NCBI RefSeq assembly: GCF_010119935.1
Contig: NZ_CP048209.1
Location: forward strand, 6,295,001 to 6,357,500
Reading direction: 5' to 3'
DNA: 62,500 nt
Source of the DNA: Paenibacillus lycopersici
GTDB taxonomy: Bacteria > Bacillota > Bacilli > Paenibacillales > Paenibacillaceae
Part shown: in pieces, positions 7,894-16,442 of the stretch
Layout of the letters: each line of letters opens with the position of its first letter
How positions within the stretch are numbered: the first letter of the stretch is position 1
Made by a program: the position numbers and the translations under genes
Notes under the pieces: generated by a model
The model's input: the letters and a program-made list of their open reading frames with translations, nothing else
Databases searched by the model: none
Told to the model about the DNA's origin: nothing

Positions 7894-7988
7894 TACAAAA
7901 ATGTCTAGGTTCCGCTTGCACTTAGACTTTGTATTACTCCGGAATGAAACGCGCCACGCCGTCGAGAAGACGGCGACAGTTCGTTTCA
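7894..7988 (-). repeat. Two further hairpins in the rplQ-truA spacer
   Basis: Hairpin A (7894-7933) pairs TACAAA/TTTGTA and GTCTA/TAGAC. Hairpin B (7945-7988) pairs TGAAACG/CGTTTCA outside and CGCCGTC/GACGGCG inside, with a 5-nt loop. No gene is visible on either strand. Together with the hairpins at 7857-7882 and 8003-8027, most of the 223-nt spacer is base-paired. Confidence 0.6.
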
Positions 7989-8002
7989 CCTTGGAAGAAA
8001 CT

Positions 8003-8027
8003 AAAACGACGTCAAATACGTCGTTTT
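8003..8027 (-). terminator. Intrinsic terminator of the alpha operon after rplQ
   Basis: Nine base pairs (AAAACGACG with CGTCGTTTT) around a 7-nt loop lie 13 nt beyond the rplQ stop codon. On the minus strand the 3' arm ends in TTTT, followed by AGTTTC. Confidence 0.75.
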
Positions 8028-8040
8028 CCGTTTCTTCTTG

Positions 8041-8409
8041 TTACGCGCGATCTACCAGTTCCAGGTAAACCATAGGCGCCGCGTCACCGCGACGTGGACC
8101 CAGCTTCAGAATGCGCGTATAACCGCCCGGACGCTCCGAATAACGGGTAGCGAGCTCGGAGAACAGTTTTTGGATCGCGTCCTGCTCACCTGCTGCAATG
8201 GACTCGCGGCGAACGAAAGCTGCCACTTGACGACGTGCGTGCAGATCGCCACGCTTTGCCAGCGTGATCAGCTTCTCGGCGATCGGACGAAGCTCTTTCG
8301 CCTTCGCCTCCGTCGTTTGGATGCGCTCATACAGGAACAAGTCAGTGACGAGATCGCGGAACAATGCTTTCCGGGAGCTAGCGTCACGGCTCAATTTAGA
8401 ATATGCCAT
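8041..8409 (-). CDS. rplQ: 50S ribosomal protein L17
   Basis: This 122-residue L17 has the N-terminal LSRDASSRKALFRDLVTDL motif and the C-terminal TRILKLGPRRGDAAPM motif. It is the last gene of the alpha operon (rpsM-rpsK-rpoA-rplQ) and sits 50 nt after rpoA. AAGGAGGGG precedes the ATG. L17 binds 23S rRNA near the peptide exit tunnel. Confidence 0.98.
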   Translation of the reverse strand: MAYSKLSRDASSRKALFRDLVTDLFLYERIQTTEAKAKELRPIAEKLITLAKRGDLHARRQVAAFVRRESIAAGEQDAIQKLFSELATRYSERPGGYTRILKLGPRRGDAAPMVYLELVDRA

Positions 8410-8459
8410 CGAATTTCCCCTCCTTAAACCAGTCTAACGACCTTAGTCTGTGCTGCTCT

Positions 8460-9404
8460 CTATTCCTCCATGCGAAGGCCAAGACCGAGTTCTTCCAGCT
8501 TCTCCTGAACTTCTTCCAAAGACTTGCGTCCGAGGTTGCGGACTTTCATCATGTCTTCTTCCGTTTTCGTGATCAGCTCTTGAACGGTATTGATTCCTGC
8601 ACGTTTCAGACAGTTATAAGAACGTACCGAGAGGTCGAGCTCTTCGATCGTCATCTCGAGTACTTTCTCTTTCTTGTCTTCTTCTTTTTCCACCATGATC
8701 TCAGCATCTTTCGCTTCATCGGTCAGACCGACGAACAGATCCAGATGCTCCGTCAAAATTTTGGCGCCGAGGCTGACAGCCTCTTCCGGACGAATGCTTC
8801 CGTCGGTCCAAACTTCAAGTGTGAGTTTATCGTAGTTCGTCACTTGACCAACACGAGTATTCTCAACCGTGTAGTTAACACGGGTAATCGGTGTGTAGAT
8901 CGAGTCTACGGGAATAACGCCGATCGGCTGATCTTCCCGTTTGTTGCGATCTGCTTGCACATAACCGCGTCCGCGGTTAGCAAATACCCGCATATGGAGC
9001 CGTGCACCGGAGGCCAGCGTCGCGATATGAAGATCTGGGCTTAAAATCTCGACATCGCTGTCGGCGCGAATATCGCCTGCCGTAACGTTGCCATCGCCTT
9101 CTGCGTCAATCTCCAATACCTTCTCTTCGTCGGAATGGATTTTCAGCGAGAGGCCCTTGAGGTTCAGGATGATTTCAGTTACGTCCTCCATCACACCTGG
9201 AACCGTAGAGAACTCGTGAAGTACACCGTCGATTTGAACGGAAGTTACCGCTGCGCCCGGCAGCGACGACAGCAGGATTCTCCGAAGAGAATTCCCCAGT
9301 GTCGCACCATAGCCGCGTTCAAGCGGTTCAACAACGAAACGTCCGTACGTGCCATCCTCGTTCAATTCTACGGATTCGATTTTCGGCTTTTCGATCTCAA
9401 TCAC
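8460..9404 (-). CDS. rpoA: DNA-directed RNA polymerase subunit alpha
   Basis: The 314-residue subunit has both expected parts. The N-terminal domain (about 1-230), with GYGATLGNSLRRILLSSLPG, directs dimerisation and beta/beta' assembly. The C-terminal domain (about 245-314), with ELDLSVRSYNCLKRAGI and VRNLGRKSLEEVQEKL, binds UP elements and activators such as Spx. The start is GTG (9402-9404), downstream of GAGGGAGGG. The 128 nt between rpsK and rpoA is unusually long for this operon and may hold a secondary signal, but I could not identify one. Confidence 0.98.
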   Translation of the reverse strand: MIEIEKPKIESVELNEDGTYGRFVVEPLERGYGATLGNSLRRILLSSLPGAAVTSVQIDGVLHEFSTVPGVMEDVTEIILNLKGLSLKIHSDEEKVLEIDAEGDGNVTAGDIRADSDVEILSPDLHIATLASGARLHMRVFANRGRGYVQADRNKREDQPIGVIPVDSIYTPITRVNYTVENTRVGQVTNYDKLTLEVWTDGSIRPEEAVSLGAKILTEHLDLFVGLTDEAKDAEIMVEKEEDKKEKVLEMTIEELDLSVRSYNCLKRAGINTVQELITKTEEDMMKVRNLGRKSLEEVQEKLEELGLGLRMEE

Positions 9405-9532
9405 TAATAGTACCCTCCCTCAAAACGTCGCTCCGTTACCATTATCGCGTTTGCAGCCAAATCATGTAGTATGGCAAACCTTCACAACCATTATTCACAA
9501 GTTGCAGTAATTTGATACCACAAATATTGGAA

Positions 9533-9928
9533 CTATACGCGACGACGTTTTGGCGGGCGGCATCCGTTATGCGGAACCGGCGTTACATCCTTAATAAGGT
9601 TAACTTCAAGACCTGCGGCTTGCAGGGAGCGGATTGCCGCTTCACGACCGGCGCCAGGACCTTTAACCATTACTTCGACCGTTTTCATGCCGTGTTCCAT
9701 TGCCGCTTTCGCTGCGGATTCCGCAGCCATTTGAGCCGCGTAAGGCGTGCTTTTACGGGAACCTTTAAAGCCGAGGTTACCGGAGCTTGCCCAGGAGATC
9801 GCATTGCCGTGCGGATCGGTGATCGTAACGATCGTGTTATTGAACGTCGAGCGGATGTGCGCTACGCCGGAATCAATATTTTTACGGTCGCGACGTTTCG
9901 TGCGCACCACTTTTTTTGGTTTAGCCAT
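9533..9928 (-). CDS. rpsK: 30S ribosomal protein S11
   Basis: This 131-residue S11 contains the family core DPHGNAISWASSGNLGFKGSRKSTPYAAQ and the basic C-terminus PHNGCRPPKRRRV. It forms part of the 30S platform near the E site and the mRNA exit. It follows rpsM by 19 nt with GGGAGG upstream of the ATG. Confidence 0.98.
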   Translation of the reverse strand: MAKPKKVVRTKRRDRKNIDSGVAHIRSTFNNTIVTITDPHGNAISWASSGNLGFKGSRKSTPYAAQMAAESAAKAAMEHGMKTVEVMVKGPGAGREAAIRSLQAAGLEVNLIKDVTPVPHNGCRPPKRRRV

Positions 9929-9947
9929 AATCGGTTATCCTCCCTTC

Positions 9948-10316
9948 TTATTTCTTCTTGTTCGCTACAGTCCGGCGTGGACCTTTACGCGTACGAGCAT
10001 TTGTTTTGGTCCGTTGACCGCGAACCGGAAGACCGCGACGGTGACGAACACCGCGATAGCAGCCGATCTCGATCAGACGTTTGATGTTAAGGGAAATTTC
10101 ACGACGCAGGTCGCCTTCCACTTTAACCGTTTTATCGATCGTTTCGCGAAGTTGGCTGACTTCATCTTCCGTCAGATCACGAACGCGCGTATTTTCGTTA
10201 ATACCCGTCGTGCTCAGAATTTTATTAGCAGTCGTTCTGCCAATACCGAAGATGTACGTCAAAGCGATGACAACGCGTTTATCACGCGGTAAGTCTACAC
10301 CAGCAATACGTGCCAT
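9948..10316 (-). CDS. rpsM: 30S ribosomal protein S13
   Basis: The product is 122 residues with the S13 start MARIAGVDLPRDKRV, a helix-hairpin-helix, and the conserved RHRRGLPVRGQRTKTNARTR segment. S13 sits in the 30S head, contacting L5 of the 50S subunit and P-site tRNA. The gene lies 17 nt after rpmJ and has AAGGAGGG before its ATG. Confidence 0.98.
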   Translation of the reverse strand: MARIAGVDLPRDKRVVIALTYIFGIGRTTANKILSTTGINENTRVRDLTEDEVSQLRETIDKTVKVEGDLRREISLNIKRLIEIGCYRGVRHRRGLPVRGQRTKTNARTRKGPRRTVANKKK

Positions 10317-10333
10317 GTACCGTTATCCCTCCT

Positions 10334-10447
10334 TTATCCTTGTTTTTGTTTGTGTTTCGGATTTTCACAAATTACCATAACATTGCCTTTGCGGCGAATG
10401 ACTTTACATTTCTCGCAAATCGGCTTGACCGAAGGTCTAACCTTCAT
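10334..10447 (-). CDS. rpmJ: 50S ribosomal protein L36 (zinc-binding form)
   Basis: A 37-residue ORF starts MKVRPSVKPICEKCKVIRRK and ends KHKQKQG. It keeps the three cysteines and one histidine of the zinc ribbon, so it is the C+ (zinc-requiring) paralogue. It lies between infA and rpsM, as in all Bacilli, with GGGAGGTAATC upstream of its ATG. Confidence 0.97.
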   Translation of the reverse strand: MKVRPSVKPICEKCKVIRRKGNVMVICENPKHKQKQG

Positions 10448-10491
10448 TGTGATTACCTCCCGATATCTTTCGTCGGCAGGCCGGCAGCGGC

Positions 10492-10707
10492 CTACTTCCG
10501 ATAGGTAATGCGTCCTCTAGACAAATCATAAGGCGATAACTGAATGACTACTTTATCTCCCGTCAGAATGCGGATGAAGTGCATTCTGAGCTTACCCGAA
10601 ACATGGGCGAGAATCTGATGTCCGTTCTCCAGTTCCACCTTGAACATGGCGTTAGGTAGTGGTTCGATGACCGTACCTTCGACTTCAATGACGTCTTCTT
10701 TGGCCAT
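10492..10707 (-). CDS. infA: Translation initiation factor IF-1
   Basis: This 71-residue single S1/OB-fold domain starts MAKEDVIEVEGTVIEPLPN and contains KVELENGHQILAHVSGK. IF-1 occupies the 30S A site during initiation and assists IF-2 and IF-3. The ATG at 10707 was chosen because AAAGGAG is 7 nt away; an ATG two codons earlier would sit directly on the SD. It follows the KOW-domain gene with essentially no gap. Confidence 0.97.
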   Translation of the reverse strand: MAKEDVIEVEGTVIEPLPNAMFKVELENGHQILAHVSGKLRMHFIRILTGDKVVIQLSPYDLSRGRITYRK

Positions 10708-10709
10708 AG

Positions 10710-10991
10710 TCATTCTCCTTTCCCTTGCACAGCCTTCTGAATGGCATAACGCAGTTTAGCGTTTGTTACACGGCCGGTTTCCAGCATGCTGTCAACCACT
10801 TCGCGACTGACTTCCGGCTGCATCAGAAGATGCAGTACGTTCTTCTTCTTCGATTGATCGAAGCGACGTTTGTCTCCGTCTGCTACAAGGACGAAACGGT
10901 CATCCATCACCTGGACGATCACGGCGAATGAGCCTTCGTCTTTCCCTCGCAGCACCTTAACGATTCGGCCAACCTCCGGCTTATACTCCAA
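10710..10991 (-). CDS. KOW-domain RNA-binding protein (L14e/YbzG-like)
   Basis: This is a 93-residue basic protein. An N-terminal KOW motif (VGRIVKVLRGKDEGSFAVIVQVMDDRFVLVADGDKRRF, split here over about residues 7-44) has the L14e/L27e-like SH3 fold used to bind RNA. A short helical C-terminus follows. Small KOW proteins occupy the same map-infA slot in B. subtilis (ybzG), where their role is not established. The start appears to be TTG (10989-10991), 6 nt after the map stop codon, with only a weak SD (AGGTTGAG). A ribosome-associated role is inferred from position. Confidence 0.85.
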   Translation of the reverse strand: MEYKPEVGRIVKVLRGKDEGSFAVIVQVMDDRFVLVADGDKRRFDQSKKKNVLHLLMQPEVSREVVDSMLETGRVTNAKLRYAIQKAVQGKGE

Positions 10992-10997
10992 GCGTTC

Positions 10998-11759
10998 TCA
11001 ACCTGCCTGCTCCCTGGAACGGGTTAATATTTCGCATCCGTCTTCCGTCACGGCCACCGTATGCTCGAAGTGAGCGCACCATGACTGGTCTTCGGTGACG
11101 ACTGTCCAATTGTCCGCCAGTGTTCGTACGTACCGCTCCCCGATGTTTACCATCGGTTCGATCGCCAGTACCATTCCTGGTCTCAGGCGAGGGCCGCGGT
11201 CCGGATACCCGTAGTTCGGAATTTGAGGGTCCTCATGGAGATCTTCGCCGATCCCATGCCCGCAATAATCGCGAACGACGGAGAAGCCGGCAGCTTCGAT
11301 CACTTGTTGTATCGCATGCGAGATTGTAAACAAACGAACGTCCGGTTTCACGAGTGCGAGTCCTGCGTATAGCGATTGTTCTGTAATGTCGAGCAGCCGC
11401 TGCGCCTCTTCACTAATATCGCCGACGCCGTAGGTCCACGCCGAATCGCCGTGATACCCGTTATACTGCGCGCCGATATCAATGCTGATGATGTCGCCAT
11501 CGTTCAACTTGCGTGATCCCGGAATACCGTGTACCAGCTCATTGTTTACAGAAGCGCAAATGCTGGCAGGAAACTGATTGTACCCTTTAAAAGAAGGTAA
11601 TGCGTCCTGGCTGCGAATGTACGATTCAGCGATTTCATCCAATTCCTTGGTCGTCACGCCCGGGCGAATCGCCGTTCTGAGCAAACGATGCGTATCCGCT
11701 ACAATTCGTCCAGCTTCTCTCATATATTGCAATTCCGCTTCGGACTTGCATACGATCAT
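10998..11759 (-). CDS. map: Methionine aminopeptidase, type I
   Basis: This 253-residue cytosolic metalloprotease removes the initiator Met from new proteins. The pita-bread metal ligands are visible: Asp94 (SIDIGAQYNGYHGD), Asp105, His in YCGHGIGEDLHEDPQIPNYG, Glu in LAIEPMVN, and the last Glu in SWCAHFEHTVAVTEDGCE; the substrate-positioning His77 (NELVHGIPG) is also there. There is no N-terminal SH3 or zinc-finger extension. The ATG overlaps the adk stop codon (ATGA), indicating translational coupling. Confidence 0.97.
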   Translation of the reverse strand: MIVCKSEAELQYMREAGRIVADTHRLLRTAIRPGVTTKELDEIAESYIRSQDALPSFKGYNQFPASICASVNNELVHGIPGSRKLNDGDIISIDIGAQYNGYHGDSAWTYGVGDISEEAQRLLDITEQSLYAGLALVKPDVRLFTISHAIQQVIEAAGFSVVRDYCGHGIGEDLHEDPQIPNYGYPDRGPRLRPGMVLAIEPMVNIGERYVRTLADNWTVVTEDQSWCAHFEHTVAVTEDGCEILTRSREQAG

Positions 11760-12409
11760 TCCGCAGTTCCCCGCAAGCAGTTTACGATGTCCGCCGTTAC
11801 TTCGTCGATTTCCTTCTCGCCGTCTACTTCGCGCAAAACCGCTTTGCTTGCGTAGTAATCAAGCAATGGAGCCGTCTTGGAGATGTATTCGTCGAGACGC
11901 GTGCCTACTTTCGCTTCCGTATCGTCTGACCGCTGATACAGCTCGCCGCCGCATTTATCACAAACGCCTTCTTGCTTCGGCGGGTTGAACATGACATGGT
12001 ACGTGGAGCCGCACGACTTGCAAATGCGACGACCGGTCAGACGCGCAAGCAGCAAACCGCGGTCTACCTTCAAGTTAACGACATGATCGATACTGCGTCC
12101 CATTTCAGCCAACATTCCGTCCAGTGCTTCTGCTTGCTGCAGCGTGCGCGGGAAACCGTCCAGCAAGAAGCCGCTGTTGCAATCCTCCAGCTGCAGGCGC
12201 TCGCGAACGATGCCGTTCGTGATTTCATCCGGAACCAAGAGACCTTGATCCACGAATTCTTTCGCCTTTACGCCAAGCGGAGTGCCTTGCTTCATGGCCA
12301 AACGAAAAGCGTCGCCGGTCGAGATATGCGGAACTTTGAAAGTATCCACAATGCGCTCGGCCTGCGTGCCTTTACCGGCTCCTGGAGGGCCCATGAATAA
12401 GATGTTCAT
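11756..12409 (-). CDS. adk: Adenylate kinase (zinc-containing, long-lid form)
   Basis: This 217-residue enzyme interconverts ATP + AMP and 2 ADP. The P-loop GPPGAGKGT spans residues 7-15. The LID domain carries four cysteines (130, 133, 150, 153) that bind zinc, the usual Gram-positive arrangement. DGFPRT (84-89) belongs to the AMP/ATP core. The ATG at 12409 follows GAGG by 9 nt; an upstream in-frame Met would add eight non-conserved residues. The gene sits between secY and map, the standard spc-operon order. Confidence 0.97.
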   Translation of the reverse strand: MNILFMGPPGAGKGTQAERIVDTFKVPHISTGDAFRLAMKQGTPLGVKAKEFVDQGLLVPDEITNGIVRERLQLEDCNSGFLLDGFPRTLQQAEALDGMLAEMGRSIDHVVNLKVDRGLLLARLTGRRICKSCGSTYHVMFNPPKQEGVCDKCGGELYQRSDDTEAKVGTRLDEYISKTAPLLDYYASKAVLREVDGEKEIDEVTADIVNCLRGTAE

Positions 12410-12494
12410 TAGCGTGTTCCTCGCTTTAAACATAATAGGCTCGGCCGGGTTCCGTCACCTGGCTAGATGCGGAATCCCGCTTGCGAACCTATTG

Positions 12495-13793
12495 TTATTT
12501 ATTAATAAACCCTTTGTAGTGGCGTTTGATCAGCTGCGTCTCGATTTGCTTCATCGTATCCAGCGCAACGCCGATAACGATCAAGAGCGATGTGCCGCCG
12601 AGTTTCACGTCGCGCGGCAAATCGGCAAGCGTTCCGAAGAACACCGGCAAGATCGAGATGAGCGACAGGAAGATCGCTCCGCTCAGCGTGATCCGCGACA
12701 TAACGCGCGTAATGTAGGAAGAAGTCGGTTTGCCCGGGCGAACGCCTGGAATGTAACCGCCGTTCTTCTTCATTTGATCGGCCATCTGCACCGGGTTGAT
12801 TTGCACGAACGTGTAGAAGAAGGTGAACGCAATAATCAAGATGACGTACAACACCATGCCTAGCGGCTTGTCGTAGTACATATGCGCTTGGATCCATTGT
12901 GCCCACTTGTGGGTCGACCAGAAGTTCGCGATCGTAACCGGGAACATCAGAAGCGATACCGCGAAGATGACCGGGATAACGCCTGCGCCGTTTACTTTCA
13001 GCGGAATGTGAGTCGATTGACCACCATACATCTTCCGTCCAACGACGCGCTTGGCGTATTGAACCGGAATTTTGCGAATCCCTTGCTGAACGAATATTAC
13101 GCCAACAATGATCGCTGCGACCGCGACGACGATTGCCACCACTTTCACGATCGCCAGGAAAAGCGCATCCGAATCCACGAATTCTTGCGAATAGATGGAG
13201 CGAACGTGCGCTGGAAGCCTTGCTACGATACCGGCGAAGATCAGGATCGAGATCCCGTTACCGATGCCTCTCTCCGTAATTTGCTCACCGAGCCACATGA
13301 GGAAGGCCGTTCCTGCCGTCAGGATAATCGCAATTACAATATAATCCGTAACGGTTGCACCAGGAATCATATCATACTGATATTGCCGGTTAAACCCGAT
13401 CGCGGTGCCAAAGCCTTGAACAAGTCCAAGAACAATTGTACCGTAACGAGTAATTTGTGCAAGTTTACGTTTTCCATTCTCGCCTTCCTTCGCCCATTCC
13501 GCGAATTTAGGGATAACGTCCATCGACAAGAGCTGTACGATAATGGATGAGGTGATGTAAGGCATGATCCCGATTGCGAAGATCGAGAACTGGAACAGCG
13601 CCCCACCCGAAAACGTATTAAGCAAACCGAACAATTCAGAACCGGCCTGATTGGTCTGTGTGAATACATCTTTGTTGACGCCAGGCACCGGAATAAAGGA
13701 TCCGATACGGTAAACCAACAAGATGAACAGCGTGAACAGGATCCGCTTGCGAAGATCTTCCACTTTCCAAATGTTAGACACGGTCTTGAACAA
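12495..13793 (-). CDS. secY: Protein translocase subunit SecY
   Basis: The 432-residue integral membrane protein has ten hydrophobic helices and forms the channel of the SecYEG translocon. Family landmarks include FIPVPGV in the first loop, the GIMPYI and MWLGEQITERGIGNGIS segments, and the cytosolic GYIPGVRPGKPT loop. The start is TTG (13791-13793), directly after the rplO stop codon; its SD (GAGGTG) lies within the last codons of rplO, so the two genes are translationally coupled. Confidence 0.97.
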   Translation of the reverse strand: MFKTVSNIWKVEDLRKRILFTLFILLVYRIGSFIPVPGVNKDVFTQTNQAGSELFGLLNTFSGGALFQFSIFAIGIMPYITSSIIVQLLSMDVIPKFAEWAKEGENGKRKLAQITRYGTIVLGLVQGFGTAIGFNRQYQYDMIPGATVTDYIVIAIILTAGTAFLMWLGEQITERGIGNGISILIFAGIVARLPAHVRSIYSQEFVDSDALFLAIVKVVAIVVAVAAIIVGVIFVQQGIRKIPVQYAKRVVGRKMYGGQSTHIPLKVNGAGVIPVIFAVSLLMFPVTIANFWSTHKWAQWIQAHMYYDKPLGMVLYVILIIAFTFFYTFVQINPVQMADQMKKNGGYIPGVRPGKPTSSYITRVMSRITLSGAIFLSLISILPVFFGTLADLPRDVKLGGTSLLIVIGVALDTMKQIETQLIKRHYKGFINK

Positions 13794-14234
13794 TTAGATC
13801 ACCTCGGTTTTACCGCCGGCAGCCTGGATTTTCTCTACCGCAGATTGAGAGAACTTGCTTGCTTTTACCGTCAGTTGAACCGTGATTTCGCCGTTGCCCA
13901 GCACTTTGATGCCGGCTTGCGGGTTCTTAACGATTCCTTGCTCAAGCAGCAATTCAGGCGTTACTTCCGTACCTGCTGCGAAGCCGTTCAACTCGTCGAT
14001 ATTCACAATCGCATACTCTTTACGGAACGGGTTATTGAAGCCGCGTTTAGGCAGACGACGGTACAATGGGTTTTGACCGCCCTCGAATCCAGGGCGAACG
14101 CCGCCGCCGGAACGAGCATTTTGACCTTTGTGACCGCGACCCGAAGTTTTACCGTTGCCGCTGCCGATACCGCGGCCAACACGGAACCCCTCTTTACGGG
14201 AACCCGGAGCTGGTTTGAGATCATGCAATTTCAT
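13794..14234 (-). CDS. rplO: 50S ribosomal protein L15
   Basis: The 146-residue product has the Gly/Arg-rich N-terminus of L15 (GSRKEGFRVGRGIGSGNGKTSGRGHKG, with the G-rich tract at about 12-38) and a C-terminal domain ending AAGGKTEVI. It is a late 50S assembly protein. GGAGGTGC precedes the ATG; rpmD lies 49 nt upstream in the transcript. Confidence 0.97.
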   Translation of the reverse strand: MKLHDLKPAPGSRKEGFRVGRGIGSGNGKTSGRGHKGQNARSGGGVRPGFEGGQNPLYRRLPKRGFNNPFRKEYAIVNIDELNGFAAGTEVTPELLLEQGIVKNPQAGIKVLGNGEITVQLTVKASKFSQSAVEKIQAAGGKTEVI

Positions 14235-14283
14235 CGTCGTTGCACCTCCTTATTGTTATGCATGGCTTGCTTTGTAAGGCAAT

Positions 14284-14469
14284 TTATGCTTGTACTTCTT
14301 CAACTTTAACCAAGTGGCTGACACTGTTGACCATGCCGCGGATAGCCGGGCTGTCATTGTGGACAACCGATTGACGAATTTTGCGAAGACCAAGCGTTGC
14401 AACCGTTGCACGCTGTTGCTCGTTGCGGCCGATCAAGCTGCGAACGAGGGTAATTTGCAATTTTGCCAT
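14284..14469 (-). CDS. rpmD: 50S ribosomal protein L30
   Basis: The 61-residue product matches bacterial L30 in length and motifs (ITLVRSLIGRNEQQRATV, and LGLRKIRQSVVHNDSPAIRGM in the middle). It follows rpsE by 13 nt with GGAGGAG before the ATG. Confidence 0.97.
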   Translation of the reverse strand: MAKLQITLVRSLIGRNEQQRATVATLGLRKIRQSVVHNDSPAIRGMVNSVSHLVKVEEVQA

Positions 14470-14482
14470 CGTATTCTCCTCC

Positions 14483-14980
14483 TTAGCCCAAAAGCTCTTT
14501 CACGGTTTTTCCACGAAGTTTAGCAACATCCTCAGCGCGTTTCAGACGGGAAAGGCCTTCCAGCGTTGCGTTAACCATGTTCATGGAGTTCGAAGAACCA
14601 AGCGATTTGGTCAGAATGTCACCTACGCCAGCAAGCTCGAGCACGGCACGAACCGGGCCGCCTGCGATTACTCCGGTACCTTCGGAAGCTGGTTTCAACA
14701 ATACACGGCCAGCGCCGAAATGTCCGAGTACTTGGTGAGGAATTGTCGTTTTTACGAGTGGAATGTGGATCAGGTTCTTCTTGGCGTCTTCAATACCTTT
14801 GCGGATTGCGTCAGGTACTTCGCCAGCTTTACCGATCCCTGCGCCAACGTAACCTTTGCCGTCGCCTACAACTACCAGCGCGCTGAAGCTAAAACGGCGT
14901 CCGCCTTTTACTACTTTCGCTACGCGGTTGATTTGAACTACCTTCTCGGTAAGTTCCAACGCATTTGGATCAATACGCAA
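14483..14980 (-). CDS. rpsE: 30S ribosomal protein S5
   Basis: The 165-residue product contains the dsRNA-binding-like N-terminal domain with VVKGGRRFSFSALVVVGD and the GYVGAGIGKAGEVPDAIRKG stretch, then the ribosomal S5 C-terminal domain. S5 works with S4 in decoding accuracy and mRNA unwinding. The start is TTG (14978-14980) with GGAGG 9 nt upstream. Confidence 0.97.
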   Translation of the reverse strand: MRIDPNALELTEKVVQINRVAKVVKGGRRFSFSALVVVGDGKGYVGAGIGKAGEVPDAIRKGIEDAKKNLIHIPLVKTTIPHQVLGHFGAGRVLLKPASEGTGVIAGGPVRAVLELAGVGDILTKSLGSSNSMNMVNATLEGLSRLKRAEDVAKLRGKTVKELLG

Positions 14981-15011
14981 GTCGATTAACCTCCTTCATA
15001 AGTATTATCGA

Positions 15012-15380
15012 TTAGAATTCAAGTCCTGCTTCGCGAGCTGCGTCAGCCAGCGCTTGAATCCGTCCATGGTACAAGTAGCCGCCGCGATCGAACACGACTT
15101 GCTCTACGCCTTTCGCTTTCGCGCGAACCGCGATCAACTCGCCGATTTTGCGAGCCGCTTCGGTGTTGCCGCCGTTGCTAACTTGCTCCGCAACTTCTTT
15201 GTCCATCGTCGAAGCCGATGCAAGCGTTACGCCTTGAACATCGTCAATCAGTTGAGCGTAGATGTGTTTGGAGGAACGGAATACAGACAGACGCGGACGC
15301 TGCGTAGTTCCGTTAACTTTCTTACGCACACGCAGGTGACGTTTGTGACGTGCTTTGTTTTTATCGCCTTTTGTAATCAT
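15012..15380 (-). CDS. rplR: 50S ribosomal protein L18
   Basis: The product is 122 residues with a basic N-terminus (ARHKRHLRVRKKVNGT) and the RPRLSVFRSSKHIYAQ motif. L18 binds 5S rRNA together with L5 and helps dock it in the 50S central protuberance. GGAGTG lies upstream of the ATG. Confidence 0.98.
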   Translation of the reverse strand: MITKGDKNKARHKRHLRVRKKVNGTTQRPRLSVFRSSKHIYAQLIDDVQGVTLASASTMDKEVAEQVSNGGNTEAARKIGELIAVRAKAKGVEQVVFDRGGYLYHGRIQALADAAREAGLEF

Positions 15381-15440
15381 TCGTTGTACACTCCTTTCCG
15401 GTGTCTTATGAAGCTATTCCATTAAGCGGCATGAAGCTGC

Positions 15441-15983
15441 TTATTTTTTCTTACCGGCTTTACCTTCTTTACGAAGGATGCGCTCGCCTTCGTACTTGAT
15501 GCCTTTGCCTTTATACGGCTCTGGCTCACGAACGGAACGGATCTTCGCAGCAGTTGCACCAACGAGTTCTTTGTCGATGCCTTTTACGATGATTTTCGTG
15601 TTCGAAGGAACTTCGAACTCGATGCCGCTCTCAGGCGTAATTTCAACGGGGTGCGAGTAGCCAACGTTAAGTACGACTTTCTCGCCAGTCTTGTTTGCAC
15701 GGTAACCAACGCCTACAAGCTCCAGGTTCTTAACGAAACCTTCAGTTACACCGCTAACCATGTTAGCAATGACGCTGCGAGTTGTACCGTGCAGGGAACG
15801 ATGCAATTTATTGTCGGAAGGACGCTCGATCGTGATGACGCTGTCCGCTACTACCACTTTCATGTCCTTGTGAATCGTGCGGCTGAGCGTACCTTTCGGT
15901 CCTTTAACTGTGATGACGCTGTTGTCCAAGTCGATGTTTACACCACCGGGTACTTGGATCGGTTTACGGCCAATACGAGACAT
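15441..15983 (-). CDS. rplF: 50S ribosomal protein L6
   Basis: This 180-residue L6 has two homologous alpha/beta domains and the C-terminal signature EPEPYKGKGIKYEGE. It contacts the sarcin-ricin loop region where elongation factors bind. GGAGGTG is well spaced from the ATG, and the gene follows rpsH by 30 nt. Confidence 0.98.
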   Translation of the reverse strand: MSRIGRKPIQVPGGVNIDLDNSVITVKGPKGTLSRTIHKDMKVVVADSVITIERPSDNKLHRSLHGTTRSVIANMVSGVTEGFVKNLELVGVGYRANKTGEKVVLNVGYSHPVEITPESGIEFEVPSNTKIIVKGIDKELVGATAAKIRSVREPEPYKGKGIKYEGERILRKEGKAGKKK

Positions 15984-16013
15984 TGTTACACCTCCAATCG
16001 TTGTGACGGTTAA

Positions 16014-16412
16014 TTACCAAACGTAGCAGACTACTTCGCCGCCGGACTTCTGCTGGCGAGCTTCTTTATCAGTCATAATGCCTTGGGACGTGGAGATAAT
16101 CGCCATTCCCAGGCCGCCAAGTACGCGAGGCACTTCAGTGCTCTTCGTGTATACGCGCAGACCCGGTTTGCTGATGCGTTTCAGCCCCGTGATTACACGC
16201 TCTTGGTTCGGGCCGTATTTCAAGAAAATACGGATAATCCCTTGTTTGTTATCTTCGATATACTCAGCATCACGAATGAAGCCCTCGCGTTTCAGAATTT
16301 CGGCGATTTGCTTCTTCACTTTCGAAGCAGGCATTTCAACTGTCTCGTGACGCACAACGTTTGCGTTGCGAATGCGTGTAAGCATATCTGCGATCGGATC
16401 AGACATAACCAT
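16014..16412 (-). CDS. rpsH: 30S ribosomal protein S8
   Basis: The 132-residue product has SDPIADMLTRIRNAN at the N-terminus and STSQGIMTDKEARQQKSGGEV near the end. S8 binds helix 21 of 16S rRNA and, in many bacteria, represses the spc operon. The ATG at 16412 is 8 nt from GGAGG; the second ATG (16406) is also possible. Confidence 0.98.
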   Translation of the reverse strand: MVMSDPIADMLTRIRNANVVRHETVEMPASKVKKQIAEILKREGFIRDAEYIEDNKQGIIRIFLKYGPNQERVITGLKRISKPGLRVYTKSTEVPRVLGGLGMAIISTSQGIMTDKEARQQKSGGEVVCYVW

Positions 16413-16442
16413 TGTGTAAACCTCCTTCCCGAACTAGGCTGA

